In this document: positions 8,801 through 17,408 of the stretch, one piece after another
Layout: every line of letters starts with the position of its first letter
Numbering within the stretch: the first letter of the stretch is position 1
NCBI GenBank assembly: GCA_028291515.1
Contig: JAQGHU010000074.1
Location: 1 to 64,000 of the forward strand
Origin: Schlesneria sp.
GTDB lineage: Bacteria > Planctomycetota > Planctomycetia > Planctomycetales > Planctomycetaceae
Direction of reading: 5' to 3'
Length of the DNA stretch: 64,000 nucleotides
Program-made: the position numbers and the translations under genes
Notes under the pieces: model-generated
Databases searched by the model: none
Seen by the model: the letters and a program-made list of their open reading frames with translations, nothing else
What the model was told of the DNA's origin: nothing

Positions 8801-11800
8801 ATCGTCTTCATCGCGACGACCGCTGGCGACCTGAGATCGTCCGTCGAACAAGGCCGTCGGCATATCCTGAATGACGCGAATACTCCGCTTGCGTCAAAGC
8901 AGATTTTCTATTCACCAAATCACTTGAACACCTCAGCCCGGTTCGCTTTCGTCTTCCCCGGATCTGGCAACGCCTTCCCGGGAATGGGGCGAACATTGCT
9001 GTCTGTCTTTCCCGACGTACTTCGACGCCAGCAAGCGGAAAATGACGACCTGCCCGCCCAACTCGCGATGAAGTACTACTGGTTTCGATGGGGAAAGGGA
9101 AAAGTTGTCGACCACAAATCAATGATCTTCGCACAGGTCGCGATCGGTGCGGCCATCTGCGATTTACTGGCATTGTTCGGTGTGCGTCCCTCAGCCAGCA
9201 TCGGTTACAGCTTGGGGGAATCCGCTGCGTTCTTCGGATTGCGAGCGTGGACAGATCGCGACGACATGCTGGCCCGAATGGAACGGGCGAGTTTGTTCGG
9301 GAGCGATCTAGTCGCGCCATTTGATGCGGCGCGACGGGCGTGGCAGATTCCTGAGGGGCAGGAAGTACCGTGGCTGTCGGGTGTGATCGATCGTTCTGCC
9401 GGAAATGTCCGAGCTGCAATGGATCAAATGCGCAGTGTCGCTTCGGAATTGCGTTTATATCTGTTGATCGTCAATACGCCGAATCAATGCGTGATCGGAG
9501 GCGAACGAACGCAGGTGGAGCAGTTGGTTCGCGATCTCAACGCCAACTTTGTTCCGCTGCCGTCACCGAGCACTGTCCATTGCAATGTGCTTCGCCAAGT
9601 CGAAGAGGCTTATCGCGAACTGCATCTGATGCCGACCACCGTGCCGATGATCGAGACGCCTGATGGAGCGAAGCCGATTGATTTTTACAGTGCAGCGTGG
9701 GGGCACAAGTACGCTCTTTCTCGCGAGTCTGCCGCTGAGGCGATTGTGGCTCAGGCGGTCGATACGATCGACTTCCCCCGTGTGATCGAACAGGCGTATA
9801 CCGACGGCGTGCGAACCTTTATTGAAATCGGCCCCGGCTCGTCCTGCACGAAGATGATTGACGAGATCTTAGGGGATCGGCCGCATCTGGCTCGGCCCGC
9901 ACTGCCTAATACGTCCCGTCCCGTGGAAGCCTTTTTCGAATTGCTGGCCGCGTTGATCGCGGCAGGGGTGCCGGTCGATTTGTCGTATTTGTACGGCCAA
10001 TCATCGCCGGGTTCGGAAACTTCACCAATCTCGTCACCGCGTGACGTTGTCACCAAAGTCGGCGGCGCACCGTTTCAGATCCCTGCTCCTCCCGGGGGTT
10101 GGAAATTCCGTCCGCTGCCGGTCGAAACGCCGTTAGCCATCGCCGAAGTGCCGCTCAGCCTGCCATCGGAAGTCTATAGCCACTCGTCTGCCGAGCCGGC
10201 GTGCGACTACATTCCGTCACAATGGCATGTTTCCAGCGGAGACGATGTCGACAACACGATGCTGTCGCCACCCCAGAACGAATCACTCAACAGTCTTTGG
10301 GATCAGTTCCAACTCATGAACGATCAGCGTACACGAGCTCACGAAGCCTTCTTGCGACTTTCTGCGAAGTTCGAACATTTGGCCGCCGAGCAATTGGCGA
10401 TACTCGCCAAGGCGGGAGTTGCCATTGCAGAGCCTCCAGTTGCAGAACCGCCCGTGGCGACGAGTGCAACGCAGTGGCCTGACGCGCAACAGGGGCTGCA
10501 GCCTCAATCCAGTACTCAGTACTCAGTACTCAGTACTGCGAATCGCGAGCTTGGCGGTAGTGGACATCGTGGTGAGACCGAAAGTCGTGGGAATGCGGAA
10601 CGGCTCGGCGGGAGCCTCGCCCTCCCAGAACCGTTTCCGGTGATGCCAGTCGAACCACCTACCTCGCTGAACCGCGAGCAGTGCATTGAGTTCGCCATCG
10701 GCAAGATAGGCCGTGTGCTGGGGCAAAAATTTTCCGAGATCGACAAGCACCCGACTCGTGTGCGGCTGCCCGACGAACCGCTGATGCTCGTCGACCGTAT
10801 TCTGTCGATTGAGGGCGAGCCGTTGTCGATGACTTCAGGACGAGTCGTCACCGAGCATGATATTCATCCGGGCGCGTGGTACCTCGACTGCGGACGGATC
10901 CCGACTTGCATTGCTGTGGAATCCGGACAGGCTGACCTGTTTCTCTCGGGCTGGCTGGGAATCGACTTCGAAACTAAGGGTCTGGCCAGCTATCGGTTGC
11001 TCGATGCGGTCGTCACGTTTCACGATGCCCTGCCAGGGCCGGGACAAGTCATCCATTATGATATTAAGGTGTTGAACTTCTTCCGGCAGGGGAGCACCTA
11101 TCTCTTCCGCTTTGAGTTTGATGCGACTGTCAACGGTAAACCCTTGCTTACAATGCGAGAAGGCTGTGCCGGATTCTTTACTGAAGCTGAATTGGCGGGC
11201 GGCAAGGGGATCATTCATACGGCACTTGATAAGCGACCGCGGCCAGGAGTGCGTCCTGCTGATTGGAGCGATCCGGTACCAATGTCGGTCGAAAGTTTCG
11301 ACGACAGCCAACTGCTGGCGCTGCGTCGCGGCGATCTGGCGGTATGCTTCGGACCTGCGTTTGCGGGCCTACCGCTGCAACACCCGGTGACGTTGCCGGG
11401 GCTTCCATCGAATTCGAACGACCAGCCCAAGCCCGGCCTGGAGCGAAGCCGAATGTGGTTGATTGATCGCGTCTTGAAGCTCGATCCTTCCGCAGGCAAG
11501 TTCGGAATGGGGACGATTCTCGGTGAGTTGGATATTCATCCTGACGATTGGTTCTTGACGTGCCACTTCTGCGACGATCAGGTGATGCCGGGCACGTTGA
11601 TGTATGAATGCTGCCTGCACACCTTGCGCATCTATCTGTTGCGTATGGGCTGGATCGGTGAAGCGGGTTCCATCGCCTACGAACCGATCACAGGGATTCG
11701 CAGTCGCCTGAAGTGCCGCGGCCAAGTTCTGGCGGGAACCAAAAAGGTCTGGTACGAAGTCACTTTGAAAGAAATCGGATACGGAAAAGACTCCAATGGC

Positions 11801-13066
11801 TCCGCGTACTGCCTAGCCGATGCTTTGATGTATGCTGACGGGAAGCCGATCGTCGAGATCACCGACATGTCGGTGCAACTGACGGGGCTGACAAATGCGG
11901 CGGTCGAGCGATTGTGGGCTCGGCAACACGTGACCGTGACTGTTCCTGCTGGTCCTCAATACGATCAACGAACCGCGATCTTCGATACGGATCGGATCAC
12001 TGCCTTCGCGGTTGGTAAGCCGTCCGATGCCTTCGGCGATCGCTACATCCCATTCGACGAACAGCGCAAGATCGCTCGACTGCCTGGTCCGCCATTTCAG
12101 TTTTTGGACCGCGTCGTCTCCATCGAGAACTGCGAACCGTGGGTACTGCAAGCAGGCGGAGAAATCGTCGCTCAATACGATGTGCCACAGGACGCGTGGT
12201 ACTTCGCGTCCAATCGGCAGCGAACCATGCCGTTCGCCGTGCTGCTCGAGACCGCACTGCAGCCGTGCGGATGGTTGGCGGGATACTTGGGGTCAGCATT
12301 GACCAGCGAGACCGATCTTTCGTTCCGCAATCTGGGTGGCACGGCCACTCAATATCGCGACGTAACACCCCAGTCGGGCACGCTGTCGACGACCGTAAAG
12401 ATGACGCGTGTGTCGAATTCCGCCGGCATGATCATTCAGCACTACGATTTCAATCTGCGGTGTGACGGTGAGCCGGTCTACGTCGGCAATACCTATTTCG
12501 GCTTCTTCTCGAAGGCCGCGCTGTCCAATCAGATCGGCATTCGTGACGCGATTCCCTATCAGCCGACCCAGCCAGAACTCGCAGTCGCAAAGCGAGGCCC
12601 ATACCCTCAGGAGCGGCCGTTTTCGGATGACCAGTTCCGGATGATCAAGACAATCGAAAGTCTCGTTCCGAACGGCGGCCCTTATGGCAAAGGGTGCATC
12701 GTCGGGACGATGCCCGTCGATCCTTCTACATGGTTTTTCAAGGCTCATTTCTATCAGGACCCCGTCGTGCCCGGATCACTCGGGCTCGAATCGTTCTGGC
12801 AATTGCTGAAAGTCTTCGCGGCGGACCGATGGCAACTGGGCAGTGATGCCGAGTTCTCGACGCCGATTTGCGAATCGTCTGTACAGACATCCAAGCACGA
12901 GTGGGTCTACCGCGGCCAAGTCGTGCCTGCCGACAGACTCGTCACGGTCACTGCGGTGATCCGCGAGATTGACGACAATCGTCGAACGTTGATCGCCGAA
13001 GGCTATCTGACAGTGGACGGTCGGGTCATTTATCAGATGAAGAACTTCACTTTGGGATGCCAATAA
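5807..13066 (+). CDS. PUFA-synthase-type megasynthase, KS-KS/CLF-AT-DHx4 (PfaC/Pfa3-like)
   Basis: This 2419-aa iterative type I fatty-acid/polyketide synthase starts with a ketosynthase with the complete triad: Cys222 in DAACASS, His356 in HATGTP and His396 in NVGH. A second, shortened KS-like domain (about 520-960) resembles a chain-length factor. It keeps Cys742 (VSCGG) but I find no HATGT or NVGH motifs. An acyltransferase follows (about 1040-1380, Ser1135 in GYSLGES). Four FabA-type hotdog units form two tandem dehydratases. The second and fourth carry HF-x2-D-x-VMPGTL (His1920) and HF-x2-DPVVPGSLGLES (His2314). The order matches PUFA synthase subunit PfaC or myxobacterial Pfa3. No acyl carrier, ketoreductase or enoylreductase domain is visible, so partner subunits must be encoded elsewhere. 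Two interdomain linkers contain repeat elements. Confidence 0.9.
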   Translation: MPGTDNSERIAIVGVGGIFPGAPDLDTFWHNISHGIDAGRQVPDGRWYLSPDKAYASWPPQPDRVYSTWGCFIEGFQFDPAGLDLDRDLLSHLDPMFHLGLHAARAAYRDARQLAGIEHSRVGVILGNIALPTESTSAICRDILGRTFVEKLIDTAATAAQQDPSTPWATALCDPAKVESLKAGLKRSHWDPRNRFAAGLPSSLIAQGLGFGGIAFTLDAACASSLYSLKFAAEELLSHRADAMLAGGMSRPDCQYTQMGFSQLQALSRKGRCAPLSSQADGLVVGEGAGVFVLKRLSDAVTQGDHIYGVIAGIGLSNDRGANLLAPHSEGQLRAMRSAYEQAGWKPSDVDLIECHATGTPVGDAVEISSLHQLWEGESAHPRQCVIGGVKSNVGHLLTGAGAAGLMKVLYSLKHQTLPPTANFAQPAERLSASDSPFRVLSHSEPWQRRAPDGSSNATAIPRRATINAFGFGGINAHVLIEEWNGVSESRSSSVGRISNPSEMNSLPDGVEIRPTKQSHASEIAIVGMDIHIGTWGSKQAFQENDFQGKPFEFAELNWWGVEQSSWFQREQIADDFGNVPAQPARPVGKAITEVRLPMGQFRIPPLEMRDMLPQQQVMLKVVAGALRDAELPHLQEIGDSKPDPISDELANRTGVIIGIELDPNTTNFHFRWSIEQDAEHWAELLGLDLTPDESASWVKSLKDAAGPPLTPNGVMGNLGGIVASRLAREFDVGGPSFTVSCGGLSDVVARELGTQALQRRELDRVIAGGVLLSTDPRWHAFSRQPVSRSAEESEQPPENFKCEFPDVAEAIVLCRHEDATQHGDRSYAVIKKTDFKFAPRDNSWVGLKRQFCRAGGTNVTSNTVVLLSDLYHGYGRTARFIDVLNTHDWPFGVMSPFIPRLKGSLAHFRSLDARGVSKRDMILEEPKATDNAFIANEKRRSIGELPFGLFFAQGQSVIDLLQQFDQLIQLAEQPQSIEQLARAWFHRHQTTQPQPHRIVFIATTAGDLRSSVEQGRRHILNDANTPLASKQIFYSPNHLNTSARFAFVFPGSGNAFPGMGRTLLSVFPDVLRRQQAENDDLPAQLAMKYYWFRWGKGKVVDHKSMIFAQVAIGAAICDLLALFGVRPSASIGYSLGESAAFFGLRAWTDRDDMLARMERASLFGSDLVAPFDAARRAWQIPEGQEVPWLSGVIDRSAGNVRAAMDQMRSVASELRLYLLIVNTPNQCVIGGERTQVEQLVRDLNANFVPLPSPSTVHCNVLRQVEEAYRELHLMPTTVPMIETPDGAKPIDFYSAAWGHKYALSRESAAEAIVAQAVDTIDFPRVIEQAYTDGVRTFIEIGPGSSCTKMIDEILGDRPHLARPALPNTSRPVEAFFELLAALIAAGVPVDLSYLYGQSSPGSETSPISSPRDVVTKVGGAPFQIPAPPGGWKFRPLPVETPLAIAEVPLSLPSEVYSHSSAEPACDYIPSQWHVSSGDDVDNTMLSPPQNESLNSLWDQFQLMNDQRTRAHEAFLRLSAKFEHLAAEQLAILAKAGVAIAEPPVAEPPVATSATQWPDAQQGLQPQSSTQYSVLSTANRELGGSGHRGETESRGNAERLGGSLALPEPFPVMPVEPPTSLNREQCIEFAIGKIGRVLGQKFSEIDKHPTRVRLPDEPLMLVDRILSIEGEPLSMTSGRVVTEHDIHPGAWYLDCGRIPTCIAVESGQADLFLSGWLGIDFETKGLASYRLLDAVVTFHDALPGPGQVIHYDIKVLNFFRQGSTYLFRFEFDATVNGKPLLTMREGCAGFFTEAELAGGKGIIHTALDKRPRPGVRPADWSDPVPMSVESFDDSQLLALRRGDLAVCFGPAFAGLPLQHPVTLPGLPSNSNDQPKPGLERSRMWLIDRVLKLDPSAGKFGMGTILGELDIHPDDWFLTCHFCDDQVMPGTLMYECCLHTLRIYLLRMGWIGEAGSIAYEPITGIRSRLKCRGQVLAGTKKVWYEVTLKEIGYGKDSNGSAYCLADALMYADGKPIVEITDMSVQLTGLTNAAVERLWARQHVTVTVPAGPQYDQRTAIFDTDRITAFAVGKPSDAFGDRYIPFDEQRKIARLPGPPFQFLDRVVSIENCEPWVLQAGGEIVAQYDVPQDAWYFASNRQRTMPFAVLLETALQPCGWLAGYLGSALTSETDLSFRNLGGTATQYRDVTPQSGTLSTTVKMTRVSNSAGMIIQHYDFNLRCDGEPVYVGNTYFGFFSKAALSNQIGIRDAIPYQPTQPELAVAKRGPYPQERPFSDDQFRMIKTIESLVPNGGPYGKGCIVGTMPVDPSTWFFKAHFYQDPVVPGSLGLESFWQLLKVFAADRWQLGSDAEFSTPICESSVQTSKHEWVYRGQVVPADRLVTVTAVIREIDDNRRTLIAEGYLTVDGRVIYQMKNFTLGCQ
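7289..7354. repeat. Inverted-repeat element inside the megasynthase gene
   Basis: Two 24-nt arms (7289-7312 and 7331-7354) are inverted copies with 23 of 24 positions matching; the left arm begins CGTAGGACGGATTTCC. They enclose 18 nt. The element lies in the linker between the first ketosynthase and the CLF-like domain and is read through in frame. The arms resemble small dispersed intergenic palindromes, but their copy number in this genome cannot be seen from the window. Confidence 0.75.
10510..10537. repeat. Heptamer tandem repeat (CAGTACT)x4 in coding sequence
   Basis: Four perfect copies of CAGTACT run head to tail in the linker between the acyltransferase and the first dehydratase of the megasynthase. 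The total of 28 nt is not a multiple of three, so unit gain or loss would shift the frame. They encode the low-complexity stretch QSSTQYSVLST. Confidence 0.9.
10596..10626. repeat. GC-rich repeat-like element in AT-DH linker
   Basis: A GC-rich stretch containing GGCTCGGCGGGAGCC and then TCGCCCTCCC looks like a small palindromic dispersed repeat: GGCTC-GGCGG-GAGCC is a 5-bp stem, and GGGAG is mirrored by CTCCC. It lies about 60 nt after the heptamer repeat in the same linker. I recall similar sequences as intergenic repeats of planctomycetes but cannot verify that here. Confidence 0.45.
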
Positions 13067-13115
13067 TTTGGTAAGATCCTCGATGTGTTTTTGGACTTCA
13101 TCTTGAGAGTGTTCC

Positions 13116-14552
13116 ATGCCCTTCCTTCGACGTGATTTCCTGAGGCAGGCGGCTGACGGCTTTGGCGGCCTGGCACTTGCCTACTTGCTGAATCGCGAAG
13201 GGCTCGCGGCGTCGCCTCCGTCACAAAATCCACTGGGGGCGAAGACACCTCAGACGGCTGCGAAGGCAACCAGCGTCATTCAGATCTTCTGTCCTGGCGG
13301 ATTGAGTCACGTCGACACGTGGGACTATAAGCCGGAACTCGAGCGACACCACGGTGAGCCATTTGACTCGGAGCTTGGAAAGCAGACGTTCGCCGGTGTG
13401 GCGGGGAATTATGCGGGCAGCTTCTGGAAGTTCCGGCAGCACGGCCAGTGTGGACGCTGGCTGAGTGATTTGTTTCCTCGCTTAGCCAGCCATGTCGATG
13501 ACATGTCGTTCCTGCATTCGATGCAAAGCAAGTCAGCATTGCATGGCCCCGCCATGTTCATGGCCAACAGTGGATTTATCCGACCCGGATTCCCGAGCAT
13601 GGGGGCCTGGGTGACGTATGGCCTGGGAAGCGAGAGCGACGATCTGCCCGCATTTGTCGTATTGCCAGACCCGCGCGGACTTCCGCCCGGTGGATTGGCA
13701 AACTGGTCGGCGGGATTTCTTCCCGCCTTGCATCAGGGAACAACGATCGAGGCCGCAGCCGGTCGGCCGCCCATCGCCGACTTGTTTCCTCCGGCGGATC
13801 GAGCAATCGCTGCCGACGCGGAACGCGAAGGACTTGGCTTTTTGTGGATGCTGAATTCCACCCACGCCTCGTCACGAACAGATTCACTGCTTGAGGCACG
13901 AATCACCGCTTACGAACTCGCCGCTCGACTCCAACTGAGTGCCCCGGAAGCGGTTGACCTGGCCAGCGAATCGGCGGCCACGTTGAAGCCTTACAGCTTG
14001 GATGATCCTGATGTCGGATCATTCGGACGACAATGCTTGTTGGCACGGCGTTTTGTGGAGCGTGGCGTGCGGTTCGTGCAGATCTTTTGCGGTGCGGAAA
14101 ACACGTCGTCGAAAAAGATTCGCCCGAATTGGGACAGCCACGAGGACATCGTGCGCGATCACGGCTATTGGGGCCGAATCTTGGACACCGGAGCCAGTGC
14201 GCTGTTGGCGGATCTCAAACAACGCGGACTGCTGGAATCGACCCTGGTAATCTGCACATCCGAATTTGGACGGCAGCCGTTTATGCAGGGATCACAAAAA
14301 GGTCGCGATCACAATCCCGGCGTATTTACAGCTTGGCTGGCTGGCGGCGGCGTTCAGGGCGGAACGAGCTACGGAACTAGTGACGAACTTGGCTTGAAAG
14401 CTGCCGAAAATCCGTGCTACAGCTACGACCTGCACGCGACCGCCCTGCATTTGCTGGGTCTGAACCACGAAAAGCTGACCTTCTATCACAACGGCATCCA
14501 ACGTCGACTGACCGATGTCCATGGCCACGTGATCCACGAGATTCTTGCATAG
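13116..14552 (+). CDS. DUF1501 domain protein, Tat-exported
   Basis: This 478-aa protein belongs to the DUF1501 family, very common in Planctomycetes and structurally related to sulfatases/alkaline phosphatases. The twin-arginine signal is seen at the N-terminus (RRDFLRQAADGFGGLALAYLL). Family features include QIFCPGGLSHVDTWDYKP near residue 55 and, near the end, the run TLVICTSEFGRQPFMQ followed by GRDHNPGVFTAWLAGGGVQ. The role is probably periplasmic and unknown. It starts 49 nt downstream of the megasynthase on the same strand, so it could share its transcript, but a functional link is not implied. DUF1501 genes usually follow a DUF1549/1553 cytochrome gene, which is absent here. Confidence 0.88.
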   Translation: MPFLRRDFLRQAADGFGGLALAYLLNREGLAASPPSQNPLGAKTPQTAAKATSVIQIFCPGGLSHVDTWDYKPELERHHGEPFDSELGKQTFAGVAGNYAGSFWKFRQHGQCGRWLSDLFPRLASHVDDMSFLHSMQSKSALHGPAMFMANSGFIRPGFPSMGAWVTYGLGSESDDLPAFVVLPDPRGLPPGGLANWSAGFLPALHQGTTIEAAAGRPPIADLFPPADRAIAADAEREGLGFLWMLNSTHASSRTDSLLEARITAYELAARLQLSAPEAVDLASESAATLKPYSLDDPDVGSFGRQCLLARRFVERGVRFVQIFCGAENTSSKKIRPNWDSHEDIVRDHGYWGRILDTGASALLADLKQRGLLESTLVICTSEFGRQPFMQGSQKGRDHNPGVFTAWLAGGGVQGGTSYGTSDELGLKAAENPCYSYDLHATALHLLGLNHEKLTFYHNGIQRRLTDVHGHVIHEILA

Positions 14553-14720
14553 AGTTCAGCACATCCCGAAGTCGGCGTCAGGAATCTTGCCCCCATGCGG
14601 AAAAGCCCGTAGACTTGCCGGGGTAATCAGTTGGGTGAAATTTGCCGAGTGACCACATCGACGGGTCAAGCGCTTCACACGGTTGGTGAAGTTAGCGGCC
14701 TTTCGCGAAGGGAGACGACG

Positions 14721-16193
14721 ATGGTGAGGCGTGCATCTGTTCTGGCTCTATTCCTCATGTTGGGCCTTTGTTTCTCGGTTTCCAAACCGGTCCAGGCCGC
14801 AACCGAGGATGAATACTTTGAATTGATGAAGCTGTTCGTCGATTCGTTCGAGCAGATTGATCGCAACTTCGTCGAGAAGGTCGATCGCCGAGAACTGGTC
14901 GAAGCCGCGATGCGTGGCATGATCATGAAACTCGATCCTTATTCGTCGTACATCGACACGACCGAGTTGAAGCAGTTCAACGAATCGGTTGATCAAGAAT
15001 TCGGCGGGATTGGAATTCAAGTCACTGTCGAGCCGAAGACTCGCCAACTGATGGTGATGACCCCACTGCCGGGCACTCCTGCCTACAAGGCCGGGATTCG
15101 CGCGGGCGACCATATCGTCGAGATCGATGGCAAGCCGACAGCGGAATTCGTCGAAGGCCGCGAAATGGATACTGCGGTCAAGATGATGCGCGGTAAAGCG
15201 GGCGACACCGTCAAGGTTAAGATTCAACATACGGGCGAGGCCACGTCCGAGACGCTGGATATCGTTCGTGCCGTCATCAAGACCCCCACAGTCCAGGGTG
15301 ATCACTACGACTCGATGGGCAACTGGTCGTATATGCTCGAAGGCGACGACAAGATTGGCTACATCCGCCTGACCAGCTTCGGACGCAACAGCGTCGAAGA
15401 GGTTCACGACGCCTTGGATACGCTGAAGAAGGAGGGGATGAAGGCTCTCATTCTGGATCTGCGATTCAATCCGGGTGGTCTCCTCACCGCCGCGACGGCG
15501 ATCTCAGACTTCTTCGTGGAAAGCGGCGTCATCGTCAGCACGAAGGGTCGCAACACCGAAGAGCAAGTTTTTAAGGCCAAGCGAGCGGGAACGTTCAGCG
15601 GATTTCCGATGGTGGTCCTCGTGAATCGATACAGTGCTTCGGCCAGCGAAATCGTCAGTGCCTGCCTGCAGGACCACAAACGAGCGATCGTGATTGGCGA
15701 GCGAACCTGGGGTAAGGGAAGCGTTCAAAACGTGATCGAACTGGAAGGTGGCAAGAGCGCCCTGAAGCTGACCACGGCCAGCTATCATCGCCCCAGCGGA
15801 AAGAATATCCACCGCTTGCCGAAGGCGACTGAAAAAGACGAATGGGGCGTGATGCCTGACGAGGGATACGAAGTCAAACTGTCGAACGAAGAGATGGGCA
15901 AGTTGTTTGATGCTCGCCGCGAACGCGAAGTTGTCCGCGGTGCCGATGCCCCGAAGTCGACGTACGTTGATACTCAGTTGGCGAAGGGTATCACGTACTT
16001 GAAGGGACAACTCACTGAAAAGAAGCCAGAGGCGGATAAACCCGAAAACGGCGAGAAGAAGGATGCAGCGGAAGCCAAGCCTGACGCGAAGAAAGAAGGA
16101 GCCGGCATCGAAAGCCGCTTCGGTCGATCCTTCGTCGAAGCCTTCCTCGAGTGGATGGCTGCTCAGCCGGGCCGAGTCGTTCGAGCCGTATGA
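14721..16193 (+). CDS. S41-family C-terminal processing protease (CtpA-like)
   Basis: This 490-aa secreted or periplasmic serine protease would cleave substrates near their C-termini. It has a signal peptide (residues about 1-30, ending VQAA), a PDZ domain around 90-175 (FGGIGIQV, then GIRAGDHIVEIDGKP) and the S41 catalytic core. By comparison with E. coli Tsp, the nucleophile is Ser307 in YSASASEI and the general base is Lys332 in WGKGSVQ. The C-terminal tail is Lys/Glu/Ala-rich and probably disordered. ATG 14721 is preferred over an upstream in-frame start at 14631 because it has a GGGAG-type site upstream and opens directly onto the signal peptide. A hairpin terminator follows the gene. 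Confidence 0.9.
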   Translation: MVRRASVLALFLMLGLCFSVSKPVQAATEDEYFELMKLFVDSFEQIDRNFVEKVDRRELVEAAMRGMIMKLDPYSSYIDTTELKQFNESVDQEFGGIGIQVTVEPKTRQLMVMTPLPGTPAYKAGIRAGDHIVEIDGKPTAEFVEGREMDTAVKMMRGKAGDTVKVKIQHTGEATSETLDIVRAVIKTPTVQGDHYDSMGNWSYMLEGDDKIGYIRLTSFGRNSVEEVHDALDTLKKEGMKALILDLRFNPGGLLTAATAISDFFVESGVIVSTKGRNTEEQVFKAKRAGTFSGFPMVVLVNRYSASASEIVSACLQDHKRAIVIGERTWGKGSVQNVIELEGGKSALKLTTASYHRPSGKNIHRLPKATEKDEWGVMPDEGYEVKLSNEEMGKLFDARREREVVRGADAPKSTYVDTQLAKGITYLKGQLTEKKPEADKPENGEKKDAAEAKPDAKKEGAGIESRFGRSFVEAFLEWMAAQPGRVVRAV

Positions 16194-16283
16194 GGTCGGC
16201 CCAACCGAGAATGGGTGCCACGGTCATGGAGTCTTCGACATGGCCGTGTGTCTTTGAAGCGATTTTGCCGCACCGCCAAAACA

Positions 16284-16307
16284 AGCCCGTGATTTGCATC
16301 ACGGGCT
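16284..16307 (+). terminator. Intrinsic-type terminator hairpin after the S41 protease
   Basis: A perfect 10-bp stem (AGCCCGTGAT / ATCACGGGCT) with a 4-nt loop TTGC lies between the protease stop (16193) and the tsaD start (16329). It is followed by a short CGTCCGTTT. The stem is strong and the U tract is poor, so termination efficiency is uncertain. Confidence 0.6.
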
Positions 16308-16328
16308 CGTCCGTTTAGAGAGTCGTTC

Positions 16329-17387
16329 TTGAATCCTGCTGAGCCCCTACGACGCCTTCTTCTGGCTTTGGAATCATCTTGCGATGAAACCGCTGCTGCT
16401 GTCATCGACCAGCAGCGGCGAGTTTTGTCGAACGTTGTGGCAACTCAGCACGAATTGCACGAGCGATTCGGTGGTGTCGTTCCCGAGATTGCGTCGCGGG
16501 CTCACGTCGAGCGCATCCTGCCAGTGATCGACGAGGCCCTGCGTCAAGCCAATGTGACGCTCGACGAGATCGGCGCGATTGCCGTTGCCACTCATCCTGG
16601 TTTGGTCGGATCGCTGTTGGTCGGACTGACTGCTGCCAAGACCTTGGCATTGGTTCTAGATGTCCCGCTGCTGGCGGTCAACCATATTGAAGCGCATCTG
16701 TACGCCTGTCAGATTGCCGCCCAATCAAGCGTTTTTCCGGCAGTCGGAATGGTTGTCAGCGGTGGCCATAGCAATCTTTACGACTGCCGATCTCCCGTCG
16801 AATTCGATTTGCTCGGTTCCACCACGGATGACGCTGCTGGCGAGGCATTCGATAAGGTGGCCCAGGTACTGGGACTGGAATATCCAGGCGGGCCACGCAT
16901 CGAAGAAGTGGCTCGTAGCGGCAACCCCCAGGCATTTCCATTTCCGCGCACGTTTCTCAACGAATCCCGCCTGGACTTTAGTTTCAGTGGGTTGAAGACG
17001 GCAGTGTTGTACGCGGCGAAGGGGATTCCCGGGGCTCGCATTCAGCCACCTCCGCTTGATTCGCAACGAATCTGTGATCTGGCGGCCAGCTTCCAAGCGG
17101 CGGTCATTGACGTGTTGGTCGGCAAATGCGAACAGGCACTTCGTCAAACCGGTCGCACGACGTTGCTGGTTGGCGGCGGAGTTGCGGCCAACTCGTGCTT
17201 TCGCCAGCGGTTGGAAGAAATGGCTGCTCGACAACGAGTTAGCCTGGTGATTTCGCCGCGTGAATACTGCACGGACAACGCAGCAATGGGGGCGATTGGT
17301 TGGGAGTTGTGGGAGCGAGGCTTGTTCGCGCCGCTCGATGCTGATGTGATTCCCGGCCTGGTTCGGAAGCAGCCCGCCACTCGCTGA
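16329..17387 (+). CDS. tsaD: tRNA N6-adenosine threonylcarbamoyltransferase TsaD
   Basis: This 352-aa protein transfers the threonylcarbamoyl group to A37 of ANN-decoding tRNAs, with TsaB and TsaE, in the cytoplasm. Family marks are visible: [14 protein letters not shown] at the N-terminus, [14 protein letters not shown] with the metal-binding His (a second, NHIEAHLYA, near residue 117), VSGGHSNL, and the C-terminal NAAMGAIG. The length is normal for bacterial TsaD. The start is taken as TTG 16329 because no ATG or GTG precedes the conserved N-terminal strand. It is convergent with the gene at 17409. The identification is firm; the exact start is less so. Confidence 0.95.
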   Translation: MNPAEPLRRLLLALESSCDETAAAVIDQQRRVLSNVVATQHELHERFGGVVPEIASRAHVERILPVIDEALRQANVTLDEIGAIAVATHPGLVGSLLVGLTAAKTLALVLDVPLLAVNHIEAHLYACQIAAQSSVFPAVGMVVSGGHSNLYDCRSPVEFDLLGSTTDDAAGEAFDKVAQVLGLEYPGGPRIEEVARSGNPQAFPFPRTFLNESRLDFSFSGLKTAVLYAAKGIPGARIQPPPLDSQRICDLAASFQAAVIDVLVGKCEQALRQTGRTTLLVGGGVAANSCFRQRLEEMAARQRVSLVISPREYCTDNAAMGAIGWELWERGLFAPLDADVIPGLVRKQPATR

Positions 17388-17408
17388 ACTGCTGTTGTCC
17401 GCTCGGCG

